Source: Acidobacteriota bacterium
Lineage (GTDB): Bacteria > Actinomycetota > Acidimicrobiia > Spongiisociales > UBA5794
Length of the DNA stretch: 64,000 bases
Assembly: GCA_022562055.1 (NCBI GenBank)
Contig: JADFQA010000006.1
Coordinates: 1 to 64,000 of the forward strand
Direction of reading: 5' to 3'
This document shows, piece after piece, positions 43,508 through 52,805 of this stretch; the first letter of the stretch is position 1, and every line of letters begins with the position of its first letter. The notes beneath the pieces are model-generated. The model was not told the DNA's origin. It ran no database searches and saw nothing but the letters and a program-made list of their open reading frames with translations. The position numbers and the translations under genes were made by a program.

Positions 43508-46009
43508 GTGTTTGAACGATTTACAGATCGGGCCCGCAGGGTCGTAGTTCTCGCCCAAGAAGAAGCGCGGCTGCTGAACCACAACTACATCGGTACCGAG
43601 CACATCCTGCTCGGGCTGATCCATGAGGGTGAGGGTGTCGCTGCTCGGGCGCTCGAAGGCCTCGGTATCAACCTCGAGTCGGTCCGATCTCAAGTGGGCG
43701 AGATCATCGGCCAAGGCTCCCAGGCACCGACCGGTCATATTCCTTTCACGCCCCGCGCCAAAAAGGTTCTGGAGCTCTCGCTGCGCGAAGCGCTGCAGCT
43801 CGGGCACAACTACATCGGTACCGAGCACATTCTGCTCGGGCTGATTCGCGAAGGCGAGGGTGTTGCAGCCCAAGTCTTACAGCAGCTTGGCGCCGAACTC
43901 CACAAGGTGCGCCAAACAGTGATTCAACTGCTGTCCGGCGTCCAGGGCGACAGCGGCAGCGAGTCTTCGCGGTCCGGGTCTTCGTCGCGGTCCTCTTCGG
44001 GCGGCTCCGGCGGGACCGGGTCGGCCGTGCTGGATCAATTCGGGCGCAACCTCACAACACTTGCCCGCGAGCGCAAGCTCGACGTCGTCATTGGTCGTTC
44101 GAAGGAGATCGAGCGGGTCATGCAGGTTCTCTCGCGCCGGACAAAGAACAACCCGGTTCTCATTGGCGAACCCGGTGTCGGTAAGACGGCGATCGTAGAA
44201 GGCCTCGCACAGCTGATTGTGGACGACACCGTCCCAGACACGCTGACGGGCAAACACCTCTACACACTCGACCTCGGTGCGTTGGTCGCGGGCTCGCGCT
44301 ACCGCGGCGACTTCGAAGAGCGGCTCAAAAAGGTCCTCAAAGAGATCCGCACCCGCGGTGACATCATCCTGTTTATCGACGAGATCCATACTTTGGTTGG
44401 CGCCGGTGCAGCCGAAGGTGCAATCGATGCCGCCAGCATCCTCAAGCCAATGCTCGCACGAGGCGAGTTGCAAACAATCGGCGCGACCACTCTTGAGGAA
44501 TACCGCAAGTACTTTGAGAAGGACGCAGCTCTTGAGCGGCGTTTCCAGCCGATAACTGTTGAGGAGCCGTCGGTTGCAGACACCATCAAGATTCTCGAGG
44601 GGCTGCGCCCAAGCTACGAGGAGCATCACAAGGTGCGTTTCACCGATCAAGCCCTGGTTGATGCAGCCAACCTTTCGAACCGATACATTGCGGATCGTTT
44701 TCTTCCTGACAAAGCCATCGACCTCATCGACGAGGCGGGCTCTCGGATGCGTCTCAAACAGAGCAACTTCCCTAGCGACGTGAAAGACCTCGACAACAAG
44801 ATCTCCAAGTTGCGCACCGACAAGCGTGACGCCATCAATTCGCAGCAGTTCGAGCGGGCCGCGCAGCTACGCGACCAGGAACGGACGCTGCTTACAGAGC
44901 GCGCAGAAATGACGTCGAACCTTGACGGTGGCGACGACTACTCCGTCGTCATTGACGACGAGGAAATCGCTGAAGTTCTCGCCCAGTGGACTGGTATTCC
45001 GGTGCAGCGTCTCACCGACGAAGAGACCGTGAAGCTGCTTGAGATGGAAGATCATCTCCATAAACGTATCGTCGGCCAGCACGACGCAATTACTTCGGTT
45101 TCCAAGGCAATCAGACGCACGCGGTCTGGTCTCAAAGATCCCAAACGTCCGGGTGGCTCGTTCATCTTCCTTGGTCCGTCCGGTGTTGGAAAGACCGAAA
45201 CCGCAAAGACCCTTGCTGACTTCCTGTTTGGGGACGAGGACGCCCTCATCCAAATCGACATGTCTGAGTACATGGAAAAACATGCGGTGAGTCGTCTCAT
45301 CGGGTCGCCACCCGGATACGTCGGATACGACGAGGGCGGACAACTCACCGAGGCGGTGCGTCGTAAACCATTCTCTATCGTCCTGTTCGACGAGATCGAA
45401 AAAGCCCATCCTGACGTGTTCAACATCTTGCTGCAGATACTCGAAGACGGTCGCCTGACCGACTCGCAAGGTCGCAGCATCGATTTCAAGAACACCGTCA
45501 TCATCATGACCTCAAACCTGGGGACAGCTGACCTGGCCAGGAAGTCGATCGGGTTCTCCGCCGACTCTGATGAGCTTTCCTACCAGCAAGTAAAAGACAA
45601 GGTCATGGACGCGCTCAAGGGGCACTTCCGGGTCGAGTTCCTGAACCGGATCGACGAGATCATCGTGTTCCACGAACTCAAGGTCCAGGAGGTCAAACAG
45701 ATCGTTGACCTCCTCCTTGAGCGCATCCGGGTTCAGCTCGAATCCAAATCGCTTGACCTCATGCTCACCGACGAGGCAAAAATGGTTCTGGCGGAAAGTG
45801 GATACGATGCCCAGCTTGGAGCTCGCCCACTACGGCGCGCAATCCAGCGCCTGCTCGAAGATCCGTTGAGCGAGATAATGCTGTTCAAGGACTTCCCTGC
45901 CGGCGCCACCATCCTGGTCGATGTCGACCCTGACGACCCAGAGGCACTGAGTTTCACGTCCATGGCGACCCCGGAATCGCCACTCGTGGAACTCGCAGAG
46001 AGCGAATAG
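43508..46009 (+). CDS. clpC: ATP-dependent Clp protease ATPase subunit ClpC
   Basis: This 833-residue Hsp100 unfoldase feeds proteins to the ClpP chamber. It has two N-terminal Clp_N repeats ([20 protein letters not shown] and [20 protein letters not shown]), two AAA+ domains with Walker A GEPGVGKT (220-227) and GPSGVGKT (556-563), and a UVR-like middle segment. Between the N-domain and the first AAA domain is a Ser/Gly-rich linker. It starts with GTG. The lsr2 gene that often precedes clpC in Actinobacteria is absent. Confidence 0.97.
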   Translation: MFERFTDRARRVVVLAQEEARLLNHNYIGTEHILLGLIHEGEGVAARALEGLGINLESVRSQVGEIIGQGSQAPTGHIPFTPRAKKVLELSLREALQLGHNYIGTEHILLGLIREGEGVAAQVLQQLGAELHKVRQTVIQLLSGVQGDSGSESSRSGSSSRSSSGGSGGTGSAVLDQFGRNLTTLARERKLDVVIGRSKEIERVMQVLSRRTKNNPVLIGEPGVGKTAIVEGLAQLIVDDTVPDTLTGKHLYTLDLGALVAGSRYRGDFEERLKKVLKEIRTRGDIILFIDEIHTLVGAGAAEGAIDAASILKPMLARGELQTIGATTLEEYRKYFEKDAALERRFQPITVEEPSVADTIKILEGLRPSYEEHHKVRFTDQALVDAANLSNRYIADRFLPDKAIDLIDEAGSRMRLKQSNFPSDVKDLDNKISKLRTDKRDAINSQQFERAAQLRDQERTLLTERAEMTSNLDGGDDYSVVIDDEEIAEVLAQWTGIPVQRLTDEETVKLLEMEDHLHKRIVGQHDAITSVSKAIRRTRSGLKDPKRPGGSFIFLGPSGVGKTETAKTLADFLFGDEDALIQIDMSEYMEKHAVSRLIGSPPGYVGYDEGGQLTEAVRRKPFSIVLFDEIEKAHPDVFNILLQILEDGRLTDSQGRSIDFKNTVIIMTSNLGTADLARKSIGFSADSDELSYQQVKDKVMDALKGHFRVEFLNRIDEIIVFHELKVQEVKQIVDLLLERIRVQLESKSLDLMLTDEAKMVLAESGYDAQLGARPLRRAIQRLLEDPLSEIMLFKDFPAGATILVDVDPDDPEALSFTSMATPESPLVELAESE

Positions 46010-46203
46010 GCTCAGCGTCACGTTTCGCGGCTTCGGCCCAATTTTGCATACTCGGCTCCGAGCCCGACGTGCCCCCATCTGATTGCACTACAATTAGACC
46101 CGTTGCCTGAACGGTTTCAGGTGGAACAAAGTTCTTGCGTTCCGTTAGGATATTGATCTCCCGTCTCTCGATGGGAAAGACCATGTATGGAGGAATCATC
46201 ACG

Positions 46204-47382
46204 ATGATGAGAAGGCTACGAAGCAGGGGAGTGTTTGTCGGGCTCATTCTTGCGTTCGCCCTCGTGGCGGCCGCTTGCGCCGACGACACCCCCGCTGATA
46301 CAACGACCGCTGCGCCGCCGGCTACCACTGCAGCGCCTGCACCAACGACGACGACCGCTGCGCCAGTAGTGACGGCAGCGCCTGAGACTACAACCACGTT
46401 GCCGCCGCCACTGGAGTTTGCTGTGTGTCAGGTTTCTGACACCGGTGGTATCGATGACAAGAGCTTCAACGAGACTGCGTTCCTCGGTGCTACCCGTGCC
46501 GTAGAGGAAATCGCTGGTGTCACAGAGGCGAAGTTCCTTGAGTCTCAGAGTCCGGCGGATTTCCGCCCGAACATTGATGCATTCATCGACCAGGGCTGCG
46601 ATCTGATCGTCACCGTGGGCTTCTTGCTCGCCGACGATACGGCTGCGGCTGCTCAGGACAATCCTGATCAGCTATTCGCCATCATCGACTTCCCTGGTCT
46701 CGAGGAGAATATTCGCGGTATCGGGTTCGCCACAGAGGAGGCAGCGTTCCTCGCCGGTTACCTCGCCGCGGCCGTCTCCCAAACAGGGATTGTCGGCACG
46801 TTTGGCGGGATCAATATTCCACCGGTGACCGTGTTCATGGACGGTTTTTTCTACGGTGTGCAGAGATACAACGAGGACAAAGGTGCAAGCGTCAAGGTGC
46901 TCGGTTGGGACCCTGAAAACCCAGACTCTGGCTTGTTCACGGGCAACTTCGAGTCGACCGATGACGGACTTACGTTCGGCCAGAACCTCATCGACGAGGG
47001 CGCTGACGTGTTGTTGCCAGTCGCTGGGCCTGTTGGTCTAGGTACCGCGCAGGCGGCTCTCGACAACCCCGGTGTGTTGATGATCGGTGTAGATGCTGAT
47101 CAGTTCAACTCAGCTCCGTCGGAGTTCCAGGGTGTCTGGTTGACGTCGATCCTCAAGCGTATGGACAACGCTGTTCTCGCTACGGTGAAGAACGTCGTCA
47201 CGCTTGGTGTTCTGGGTAACCCATACAACGGCACCCTGGCTAACGAGGGAGTCGGCATTGCCGAGTTCCACGACCTTGCGGGTTCGGTTTCGGCCGAGCT
47301 TGCCGCCGAGATTGACGCGCTGCGAGCCGGCATCATTGACGGAAGCGTCATTGTTGTTCCGGCGACGGACGACGACAGCTAA
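46204..47382 (+). CDS. BMP-family substrate-binding lipoprotein
   Basis: This 392-residue exported lipoprotein of the basic membrane protein (PnrA/Med) family probably captures nucleosides. The signal ends in ALVAAAC (Cys25), followed by a Thr/Ala/Pro-rich linker of about 40 residues. The domain motifs are VSDTGGIDDKSFNETAF and the hinge QGCDLIVTVGFLL. ATG 46204 has GGAGGA nine bases upstream, which settles the start. A strong hairpin follows the gene, and the rest of the transporter is downstream. Confidence 0.92.
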   Translation: MMRRLRSRGVFVGLILAFALVAAACADDTPADTTTAAPPATTAAPAPTTTTAAPVVTAAPETTTTLPPPLEFAVCQVSDTGGIDDKSFNETAFLGATRAVEEIAGVTEAKFLESQSPADFRPNIDAFIDQGCDLIVTVGFLLADDTAAAAQDNPDQLFAIIDFPGLEENIRGIGFATEEAAFLAGYLAAAVSQTGIVGTFGGINIPPVTVFMDGFFYGVQRYNEDKGASVKVLGWDPENPDSGLFTGNFESTDDGLTFGQNLIDEGADVLLPVAGPVGLGTAQAALDNPGVLMIGVDADQFNSAPSEFQGVWLTSILKRMDNAVLATVKNVVTLGVLGNPYNGTLANEGVGIAEFHDLAGSVSAELAAEIDALRAGIIDGSVIVVPATDDDS

Positions 47383-47401
47383 CCAATACATCCATATCGA
47401 C

Positions 47402-47441
47402 CACGAATGCCCCTCTGAGATGACTCGGAGGGGCATTCGTG
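47402..47441 (+). terminator. Intercistronic hairpin after the binding-protein gene
   Basis: CACGAATGCCCCTC (47402-47415) pairs perfectly with GAGGGGCATTCGTG (47428-47441). The inner bases extend the stem by about four pairs (one G-T) to an ATGA loop. No T run follows. It may act as a partial terminator or protect the 3' end of the binding-protein message, giving more binding protein than transporter. Confidence 0.7.
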
Positions 47442-47486
47442 CGTACAGTGGGTGCCGCGGCGAAGAAGAAAACGGGAGGCCCAGGC

Positions 47487-49145
47487 TTGGAGCTTGAATT
47501 GCGGGGGATCACGAAACGATTCCCCGGTGTCGTCGCAAACGAAAATGTAAACCTCACCATTCGTTCGGGCGAGATTGTCGGCCTTCTTGGGGAAAACGGT
47601 GCCGGCAAGTCGACGCTCATGAACATCATGTACGGGCTGTATTCGGCTACCGAGGGCGAGATTCTTGTCGATGGCCAAGTGCAAGACTTCCAGGGTCCCT
47701 CCGACGCCATTGCTGCCGGGATCGGAATGGTTCACCAGCACTTCATGCTCGTGCCGGTACTCTCGGTCGCCGAGAACGTTGTGCTCGGGGTGGAACCGCT
47801 CAAGAAGAAGCGCACCCCCTGGGTGTTCTTGGGGTTGGTGGCTGCCGCATTGGTGGTTCTGGCGACGAAGTTGTTCGGTCTCTTTGGCGTCGAAGAGGGG
47901 ATCGAGTTTGGTGTAGTTGTCCTGCTTGCAGCCTTTGCGGGGATTGCGTGGGCGCTTCACAGAGACTCCTTGGACATCGACGAATCTCGTCGGGATGTAC
48001 TGGAGATCTCGGCACGGTACGGACTTGAAGTTGACCCGGATGCGCTGATCGAGAACCTCCCCGTTGGCCTCCAGCAGCGAGTAGAAATCATCAAGGTGCT
48101 GTTTCGTGAGGCGGAGATCATCATCTTCGACGAGCCGACCGCGGTTCTCACGCCACAGGAAGTACAGGAGTTTTTCGCCATCATGCGGTCGTTGCAGGAG
48201 GCGGGCAAGGGTGTCGTTTTCATTACTCATAAACTCAACGAAATCACCGAAGTCTGCGATCGGATCGCGGTGTTGCGTCGCGGCAAGGTCGTTGGTGAGA
48301 CGACTCCAGCTGAGACGAGCGCCCAGCAGCTTGCAGAGATGATGGTCGGCCGGCCTGTCGATCTGCAGGTCTCCAAGGCGCCGGCGAAACCGGGTGATGT
48401 GGTGCTCGAGGTGCAAGGGCTCACCGTTGAGGATGACCGCGGGCAGACCGCTGTGAAGGACGTGTCGTTCCAAGTCCGTTCCGGTGAAATAGTCGGCATC
48501 GCAGGCATCCAGGGGAATGGTCAGACAGAGCTTGTCGAGGCCATCACAGGCCTGCGCACAGGCGTGAGCGGCACGACGTTGCTCAACGGGGAGGACATCT
48601 CTCACGGGACACCGCGTTCCATTCATGACGCCGGCGCGGCACATGTACCCGAGGACCGCCAGCGAATGGGTTTGGTTCTGCCGTTCACATTGACCGAGAA
48701 CATTGTGCTGAACACGTACCACCTCGCGCCATTCTCTAACGGGGTCGTGATGGATTGGCCCGCATCACAAAAGGTCGCCGAGGAACTGATCGAGCAGTAC
48801 GACGTGCGGACGCCGTCTGCCGTCGTCGCTGCTTCGAATCTCTCGGGCGGGAATCAGCAGAAGGTGATCGTTGCACGCGAATTTTCTCGAAACGCGCCCC
48901 TGGTCGTCGCTAGCCAGCCGACTCGCGGAATCGATGTTGGATCGATTGAGTACATTCACGAGCGCATCGTTGAGCAGCGTGACAACGGTGCCGCGATCCT
49001 CATCGTGTCAACGGAACTCGACGAGATCATGGCATTGAGCGATCGGATTTTAGTCATGTACGAAGGAGAGATCGTTGCCGAAACCACCCCCAGTGAAACT
49101 ACGACGACGGATCTGGGACTGTGGATGGCGGGCGCAACCGTATGA
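47487..49145 (+). CDS. BMP-type ABC transporter ATPase with an inserted transmembrane pair
   Basis: This protein of about 552 residues has two nucleotide-binding domains, like RbsA/NupA. The first has Walker A GENGAGKST (35-43), signature LPVGLQQRVE (191-200) and Walker B IIIFDEP (211-217). The second has GIQGNGQTEL and LSGGNQQKVIVARE. Between residues about 104 and 168 lies an insert with two hydrophobic helices (PWVFLGLVAAALVVLATKLF at about 111-130, FGVVVLLAAFAGIAWAL at 141-157). The family normally has only a short loop there. TTG 47487 has GGGAGG seven bases upstream; GTG 47439 falls inside the hairpin and is less likely. It overlaps the first permease. Confidence 0.88.
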   Translation: MELELRGITKRFPGVVANENVNLTIRSGEIVGLLGENGAGKSTLMNIMYGLYSATEGEILVDGQVQDFQGPSDAIAAGIGMVHQHFMLVPVLSVAENVVLGVEPLKKKRTPWVFLGLVAAALVVLATKLFGLFGVEEGIEFGVVVLLAAFAGIAWALHRDSLDIDESRRDVLEISARYGLEVDPDALIENLPVGLQQRVEIIKVLFREAEIIIFDEPTAVLTPQEVQEFFAIMRSLQEAGKGVVFITHKLNEITEVCDRIAVLRRGKVVGETTPAETSAQQLAEMMVGRPVDLQVSKAPAKPGDVVLEVQGLTVEDDRGQTAVKDVSFQVRSGEIVGIAGIQGNGQTELVEAITGLRTGVSGTTLLNGEDISHGTPRSIHDAGAAHVPEDRQRMGLVLPFTLTENIVLNTYHLAPFSNGVVMDWPASQKVAEELIEQYDVRTPSAVVAASNLSGGNQQKVIVAREFSRNAPLVVASQPTRGIDVGSIEYIHERIVEQRDNGAAILIVSTELDEIMALSDRILVMYEGEIVAETTPSETTTTDLGLWMAGATV

Positions 49146-50344
49146 GCGACACTGAGGCCGACGACCAGCCGGACAACGCCGAGCGGACCATGGATGACAT
49201 CACCGGCGTCGGCACCTCCTGGCGTGGCGCGTTGCTGGTGCCTGCGCTAGCGCTGCTCACCGCACTGATTGCCGGCGCGCTCATCATTTCGGTCTCTGAT
49301 CTTGATCTGCTTGCGTTGTGGAAATCTGACCCGGTGCTGGCTTTCACGGAGACATGGGCCAAAATTTCGGGGGCGTACTCTGCAATGTTTCGTGGAGCGT
49401 TTGGCGACCTCCAGGGAGTATCCGACACTTTGACCCGTTCTGCGCCGTTGATCCTTGCCGGTCTGTCTGTGGCGGTGGGCTTCAAGGCAGGTTTGTTCAA
49501 CATCGGTGCAGAGGGCCAAATGGTCATTGGTGGTCTAACCGCTGTCATCGTTGGCTTTTCGTTTGACCTTCCCGCAGTCATCCATCTTCCGTTGGCGATA
49601 CTCGGTGGGTTTGTGGGCGGGTTTGCATGGGGCGCGATACCGGGACTGCTGCGGGCGAAGACCGGTGCCCACGAAGTTATAACGACGATCATGTTGAACT
49701 TCATCGCGATCAACTTGCTGTCCTATTTGTTGAAGACGTCTTTTATCCAGCAGCCCGGTCGGGACGACGCACGTTCAAAATTGGTCCAGGAGACCGCCCG
49801 CCTTCCCCGTTTGCTTGGCTTCTTGAACGATCCGGCTCTGCGTGTCCACCTCGGCATCGTCATTGCGTTGCTCGCTGCGGGAGCGGTCTACTGGTTGTTG
49901 TTCAAGACAACCCTCGGGTTCGAGCTCCGGTCCCTTGGTGCGAACCCTGACGCCGCTCGGTACGCCGGGATGAACGTGTTGTGGTTGTACGTCGCCGCGA
50001 TGGGGATTGCCGGCGGGCTCGCCGGCTTGGCGGGCGTCAACCCGACGTTGGGACTCCAGTTCCGTGCTACGCCTGGTTTCACGGCCTCTATCGGATTTGA
50101 TGCCATCGCGCTTGCACTGCTGGGCAGGTCACACCCCGTGGGCGTGGTGTTTGCGGGGATTCTATTTGGCGCCCTGCGATCTGGCGGGCAGGAGATGCAG
50201 GCCGCGACTGGTATTTCGATTGATCTAGTGCTGGTCATCGGCGCACTCATTGTCGTGTTCATCGCAGCCCCCGCGCTCATAAGGTCCATCTACAGGGTTA
50301 AGACCGAGGACGCCGCTGCGTCAGTCACCAAAGGACTCGCGTAA
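49142..50344 (+). CDS. BMP-type ABC transporter permease 1
   Basis: This 400-residue membrane protein has about ten helices. The typical permease segments are GLSVAVGFKAGLFNIGAEGQ (residues about 110-130) and GIAGGLAGLAGVNPTLGLQF. The first is the branched-chain/nucleoside permease family hallmark. The N-terminus is short, acidic and cytosolic. ATG 49142 overlaps the ATPase stop (ATGA). It pairs with the next gene to form the channel. Confidence 0.92.
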   Translation: MSDTEADDQPDNAERTMDDITGVGTSWRGALLVPALALLTALIAGALIISVSDLDLLALWKSDPVLAFTETWAKISGAYSAMFRGAFGDLQGVSDTLTRSAPLILAGLSVAVGFKAGLFNIGAEGQMVIGGLTAVIVGFSFDLPAVIHLPLAILGGFVGGFAWGAIPGLLRAKTGAHEVITTIMLNFIAINLLSYLLKTSFIQQPGRDDARSKLVQETARLPRLLGFLNDPALRVHLGIVIALLAAGAVYWLLFKTTLGFELRSLGANPDAARYAGMNVLWLYVAAMGIAGGLAGLAGVNPTLGLQFRATPGFTASIGFDAIALALLGRSHPVGVVFAGILFGALRSGGQEMQAATGISIDLVLVIGALIVVFIAAPALIRSIYRVKTEDAAASVTKGLA

Positions 50345-51639
50345 TGAGCGACACAGCTGTGCAGGGTGCTTCGCTGGTTGCGACGCAACGTCGCGCAAAA
50401 CGCCTCGGATGGTTCTACATTGCGCTGGCCGCGTTTGTCACTCTTGTGTTTGGGTTCACCGTGACCGGCGATGGCGATTCTTCGCTGGGCCTTGTGTTAG
50501 CCCGAGACAGATTTGCCGATTTCGAGTTTGGTATTGGGTCGATCCGCATTCTGCCGAGTCTCGTGATTCCCGCCGCGACGACCAACTTCTTGATCGCGGC
50601 GATCATCGCGTTTTTTGGGGGGCGGCTGCTCACCAAAAAGTCCACAAAAGCTTCAAACAGCACCTTGGCCTTGGTCGTTGCGCTGTTTCTGTTGGCGTTT
50701 CTCATCTGGGCCGCCGCCGGCCAATCATTCAACCTCGCATCCATGTTGCGCCAGGCTGTGCTGCGCTCAGCCCCGCTGACATTTGGGGCGATTGCGGGAG
50801 TGCTCTCTGAGCGGGTTGCGGTGGTCAACATTGCGATCGAAGGAATGCTGCTTGGAGGTGCCTTTACCGGTGTGATCGTCGGGTCGTTGTACGGTGCATG
50901 GCCGGGCGTGCTTGCTGCAACGATTACTGGTGCGATGTTGGCCTGGGTGCTTGCGGTGTTGTCGATCAAGTACAAGGTCGATCAAATTATTTCTGGTGTG
51001 GTGATCAACATCTTCGTGTTGGGACTGACGTCGTTCTTAGCAGTGCAGATTCTGACCCAGAACCCTGACCTAAACAACAGTCCCCGCATCGGGCGGTGGA
51101 GTGTGCCAATTCTGTCCGATATCCCGTTCGTAGGCACGGTGCTCTTCCAACAGAACATGTTCGTCTACATCATGTTTGGACTCGTGGCCGTCACTACATA
51201 CGGACTCTTCCACACCCGCTGGGGACTCCGTGCAAGAGCAGTAGGCGAGCACCCGCGGGCCGCTGACACACTGGGTCTTGATGTGTATCGCATCCGATAC
51301 ATTGGTGTCATCCTCGGCGGGGTTGTTGCGGGGTTTGGTGGTGCTTTCTTCACGATCGGCCAGGTCGGGCGATTCGACGAGAACATGACTGCTGGACGCG
51401 GGTTCATTGCACTTGCTGCGATGATTTTCGGCCGTTGGCACCCGGTGGGTGCAATGGGCGCCGCGATGGTGTTCGGGTTCTCCGATGCCATTGCAAACAA
51501 GCTCGGCATCCTGAACACCCCAATACCGTCCGAGTTCCTTGCAATGGCCCCATACATTGCAACGTTGATCGTCGTGGCTGGCGTGGTTGGAAAGTCCCGC
51601 CCTCCGGCAGCCGACGGTATCCCGTACGACAAGCAGTAA
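50344..51639 (+). CDS. BMP-type ABC transporter permease 2
   Basis: This 431-residue permease has about ten helices. Characteristic segments are AGVLSERVAVVNIAIEGMLL and GDALGLDVYR-like text (ADTLGLDVYRIRYIGVILGG). Start ATG 50344 shares its A with the TAA of permease 1. It completes the binding protein-ATPase-permease-permease cluster. Family members import nucleosides, and hpt in this window would use the released purine bases, but that link is an inference. Confidence 0.92.
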   Translation: MSDTAVQGASLVATQRRAKRLGWFYIALAAFVTLVFGFTVTGDGDSSLGLVLARDRFADFEFGIGSIRILPSLVIPAATTNFLIAAIIAFFGGRLLTKKSTKASNSTLALVVALFLLAFLIWAAAGQSFNLASMLRQAVLRSAPLTFGAIAGVLSERVAVVNIAIEGMLLGGAFTGVIVGSLYGAWPGVLAATITGAMLAWVLAVLSIKYKVDQIISGVVINIFVLGLTSFLAVQILTQNPDLNNSPRIGRWSVPILSDIPFVGTVLFQQNMFVYIMFGLVAVTTYGLFHTRWGLRARAVGEHPRAADTLGLDVYRIRYIGVILGGVVAGFGGAFFTIGQVGRFDENMTAGRGFIALAAMIFGRWHPVGAMGAAMVFGFSDAIANKLGILNTPIPSEFLAMAPYIATLIVVAGVVGKSRPPAADGIPYDKQ

Positions 51640-51660
51640 GTCGCGGTCAACGTCACGCTG

Positions 51661-52518
51661 CTACTGGGTAGGGGTCACTTCTCTGCCGAAGAACTCGATC
51701 TCGGCGACAACCAGCTCGTTGAACGGGTTGTTACCCGCAACGATTTCGCCCGGGTAGGTTGATATGACACGCAGCGTAAGCCGGGTTGTCTTGAGTGTCG
51801 CGATCGCAATCCGCTGCTGGTCGTTGGTGTTGTCCAGCCGACCCGACGTTTCGAGTGTTATATCGTCAACGGTGATCGTGAACTCCTGTATGCGGTAATT
51901 CCGTTTGAATCGGGTGTCGTCGACAACGTTTTGAATACGGATCTCAGAAATAGCGACCGGTGTAGCCCAGGTGAACGTGAGCTCTACGTCGACGCCTCGG
52001 TCACCGTTTGACTGCCACTCCTTGAGGCGATCGTCATCGATAAGATTGTCCGCCCCTAGGCTCGCAGTCAACACAGAGTTCGCGTCGGCAGTCGTCGGGG
52101 TGATAAGCGAGAGCGGAACGTTCAGAGTGGTCGATGTGGGTGCGGCCGTCGACGTGGTCGCGGGGTCGGCACCGTCTCCGCCGATGAATCTACTAAAGAT
52201 GAAGACCACTACGAGCACACCGAGGAGCACTCCGAGGGCTCGTCCCCCGGGTGTCATCTTCAACGCAGGAGGAGGTGCAACCGGAAGCGGGCTCGCTTGA
52301 ATGCGGGCTCCGCACGCTTCGCAGTGGCGGTTTGACGGCGGGTTCGACGCCGCGCACGACGGGCAAGAAATCGCCGCCGTCCGACGTCTCGTCACCGGTT
52401 GAGTGATCTCTCGACGCTGCACAACGGGAGGAGGCTCCACACCAGGAGGTGGCCCTTCGTCAAGCTCAAATGGTTCGAACAAATCCTCAAACGGATCGTC
52501 TGGTGTGTCCCTGTCCAC
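51661..52518 (-). CDS. Zinc-ribbon membrane protein with an F5/8-type (discoidin-like) extracellular domain
   Basis: This 285-residue protein begins with an acidic, proline-rich stretch. A double-Cys zinc ribbon follows (SCPSCAASNPPSNRHCEACG), then a membrane helix (GRALGVLLGVLVVVFIFSRF), a Thr/Ala linker and a C-terminal beta-sandwich of the discoidin-like type (EWQSNGDRGVDVELTFTWAT, NNPFNELVVAEIEFFGRE). Topology puts the ribbon inside and the sandwich outside. It starts at GTG 52518. It converges with the transporter genes. The ligand is unknown. Confidence 0.75.
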   Translation of the reverse strand: MDRDTPDDPFEDLFEPFELDEGPPPGVEPPPVVQRREITQPVTRRRTAAISCPSCAASNPPSNRHCEACGARIQASPLPVAPPPALKMTPGGRALGVLLGVLVVVFIFSRFIGGDGADPATTSTAAPTSTTLNVPLSLITPTTADANSVLTASLGADNLIDDDRLKEWQSNGDRGVDVELTFTWATPVAISEIRIQNVVDDTRFKRNYRIQEFTITVDDITLETSGRLDNTNDQQRIAIATLKTTRLTLRVISTYPGEIVAGNNPFNELVVAEIEFFGREVTPTQ

Positions 52519-52564
52519 GGTTCCTCAGGAGTTCAGCGCCTAGTCAGGCGCTATTGTTGCATGG

Positions 52565-52693
52565 ATGTATGCATTTCGCGCGGTTCGAGAGGCGGAGGCC
52601 TGGACGACTACCAACATCGTTGGTGGTGTTGTCCTCCTTATCGTGGTGGTCGGTGCCCTAGTTTGGGCTATTCGGCGCTACCTGTACGAGTGA
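52565..52693 (+). CDS. Small single-helix membrane protein (42 residues)
   Basis: ATG 52565 opens a 42-codon frame ending at TGA 52691-52693. The product MYAFRAVREAEAWTTTNIVG is followed by a continuous hydrophobic helix (GVVLLIVVVGALVWAI) and the basic end RRYLYE. The helix, the positive-inside tail and the GC-rich third positions suggest a real miniprotein. An overlapping ATG at 52561 is out of frame. No function is known. Confidence 0.5.
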   Translation: MYAFRAVREAEAWTTTNIVGGVVLLIVVVGALVWAIRRYLYE

Positions 52694-52805
52694 GCCCGCA
52701 GTTATTTTCGGGGCCGCGTGAAATCCGTCTCTTTCCTTGCGCCGAGCATGTGTGTGTCACACCGGTTCGCTAGCGTGGATTGCAAGGATAAGTTCAGGAG
52801 TAACC

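Noticed and set aside
47379-48722. A 447-codon minus-strand frame opposite the ABC ATPase
   Set aside because: All motifs of the ATPase are on the plus strand; the antisense product has no recognisable family features.
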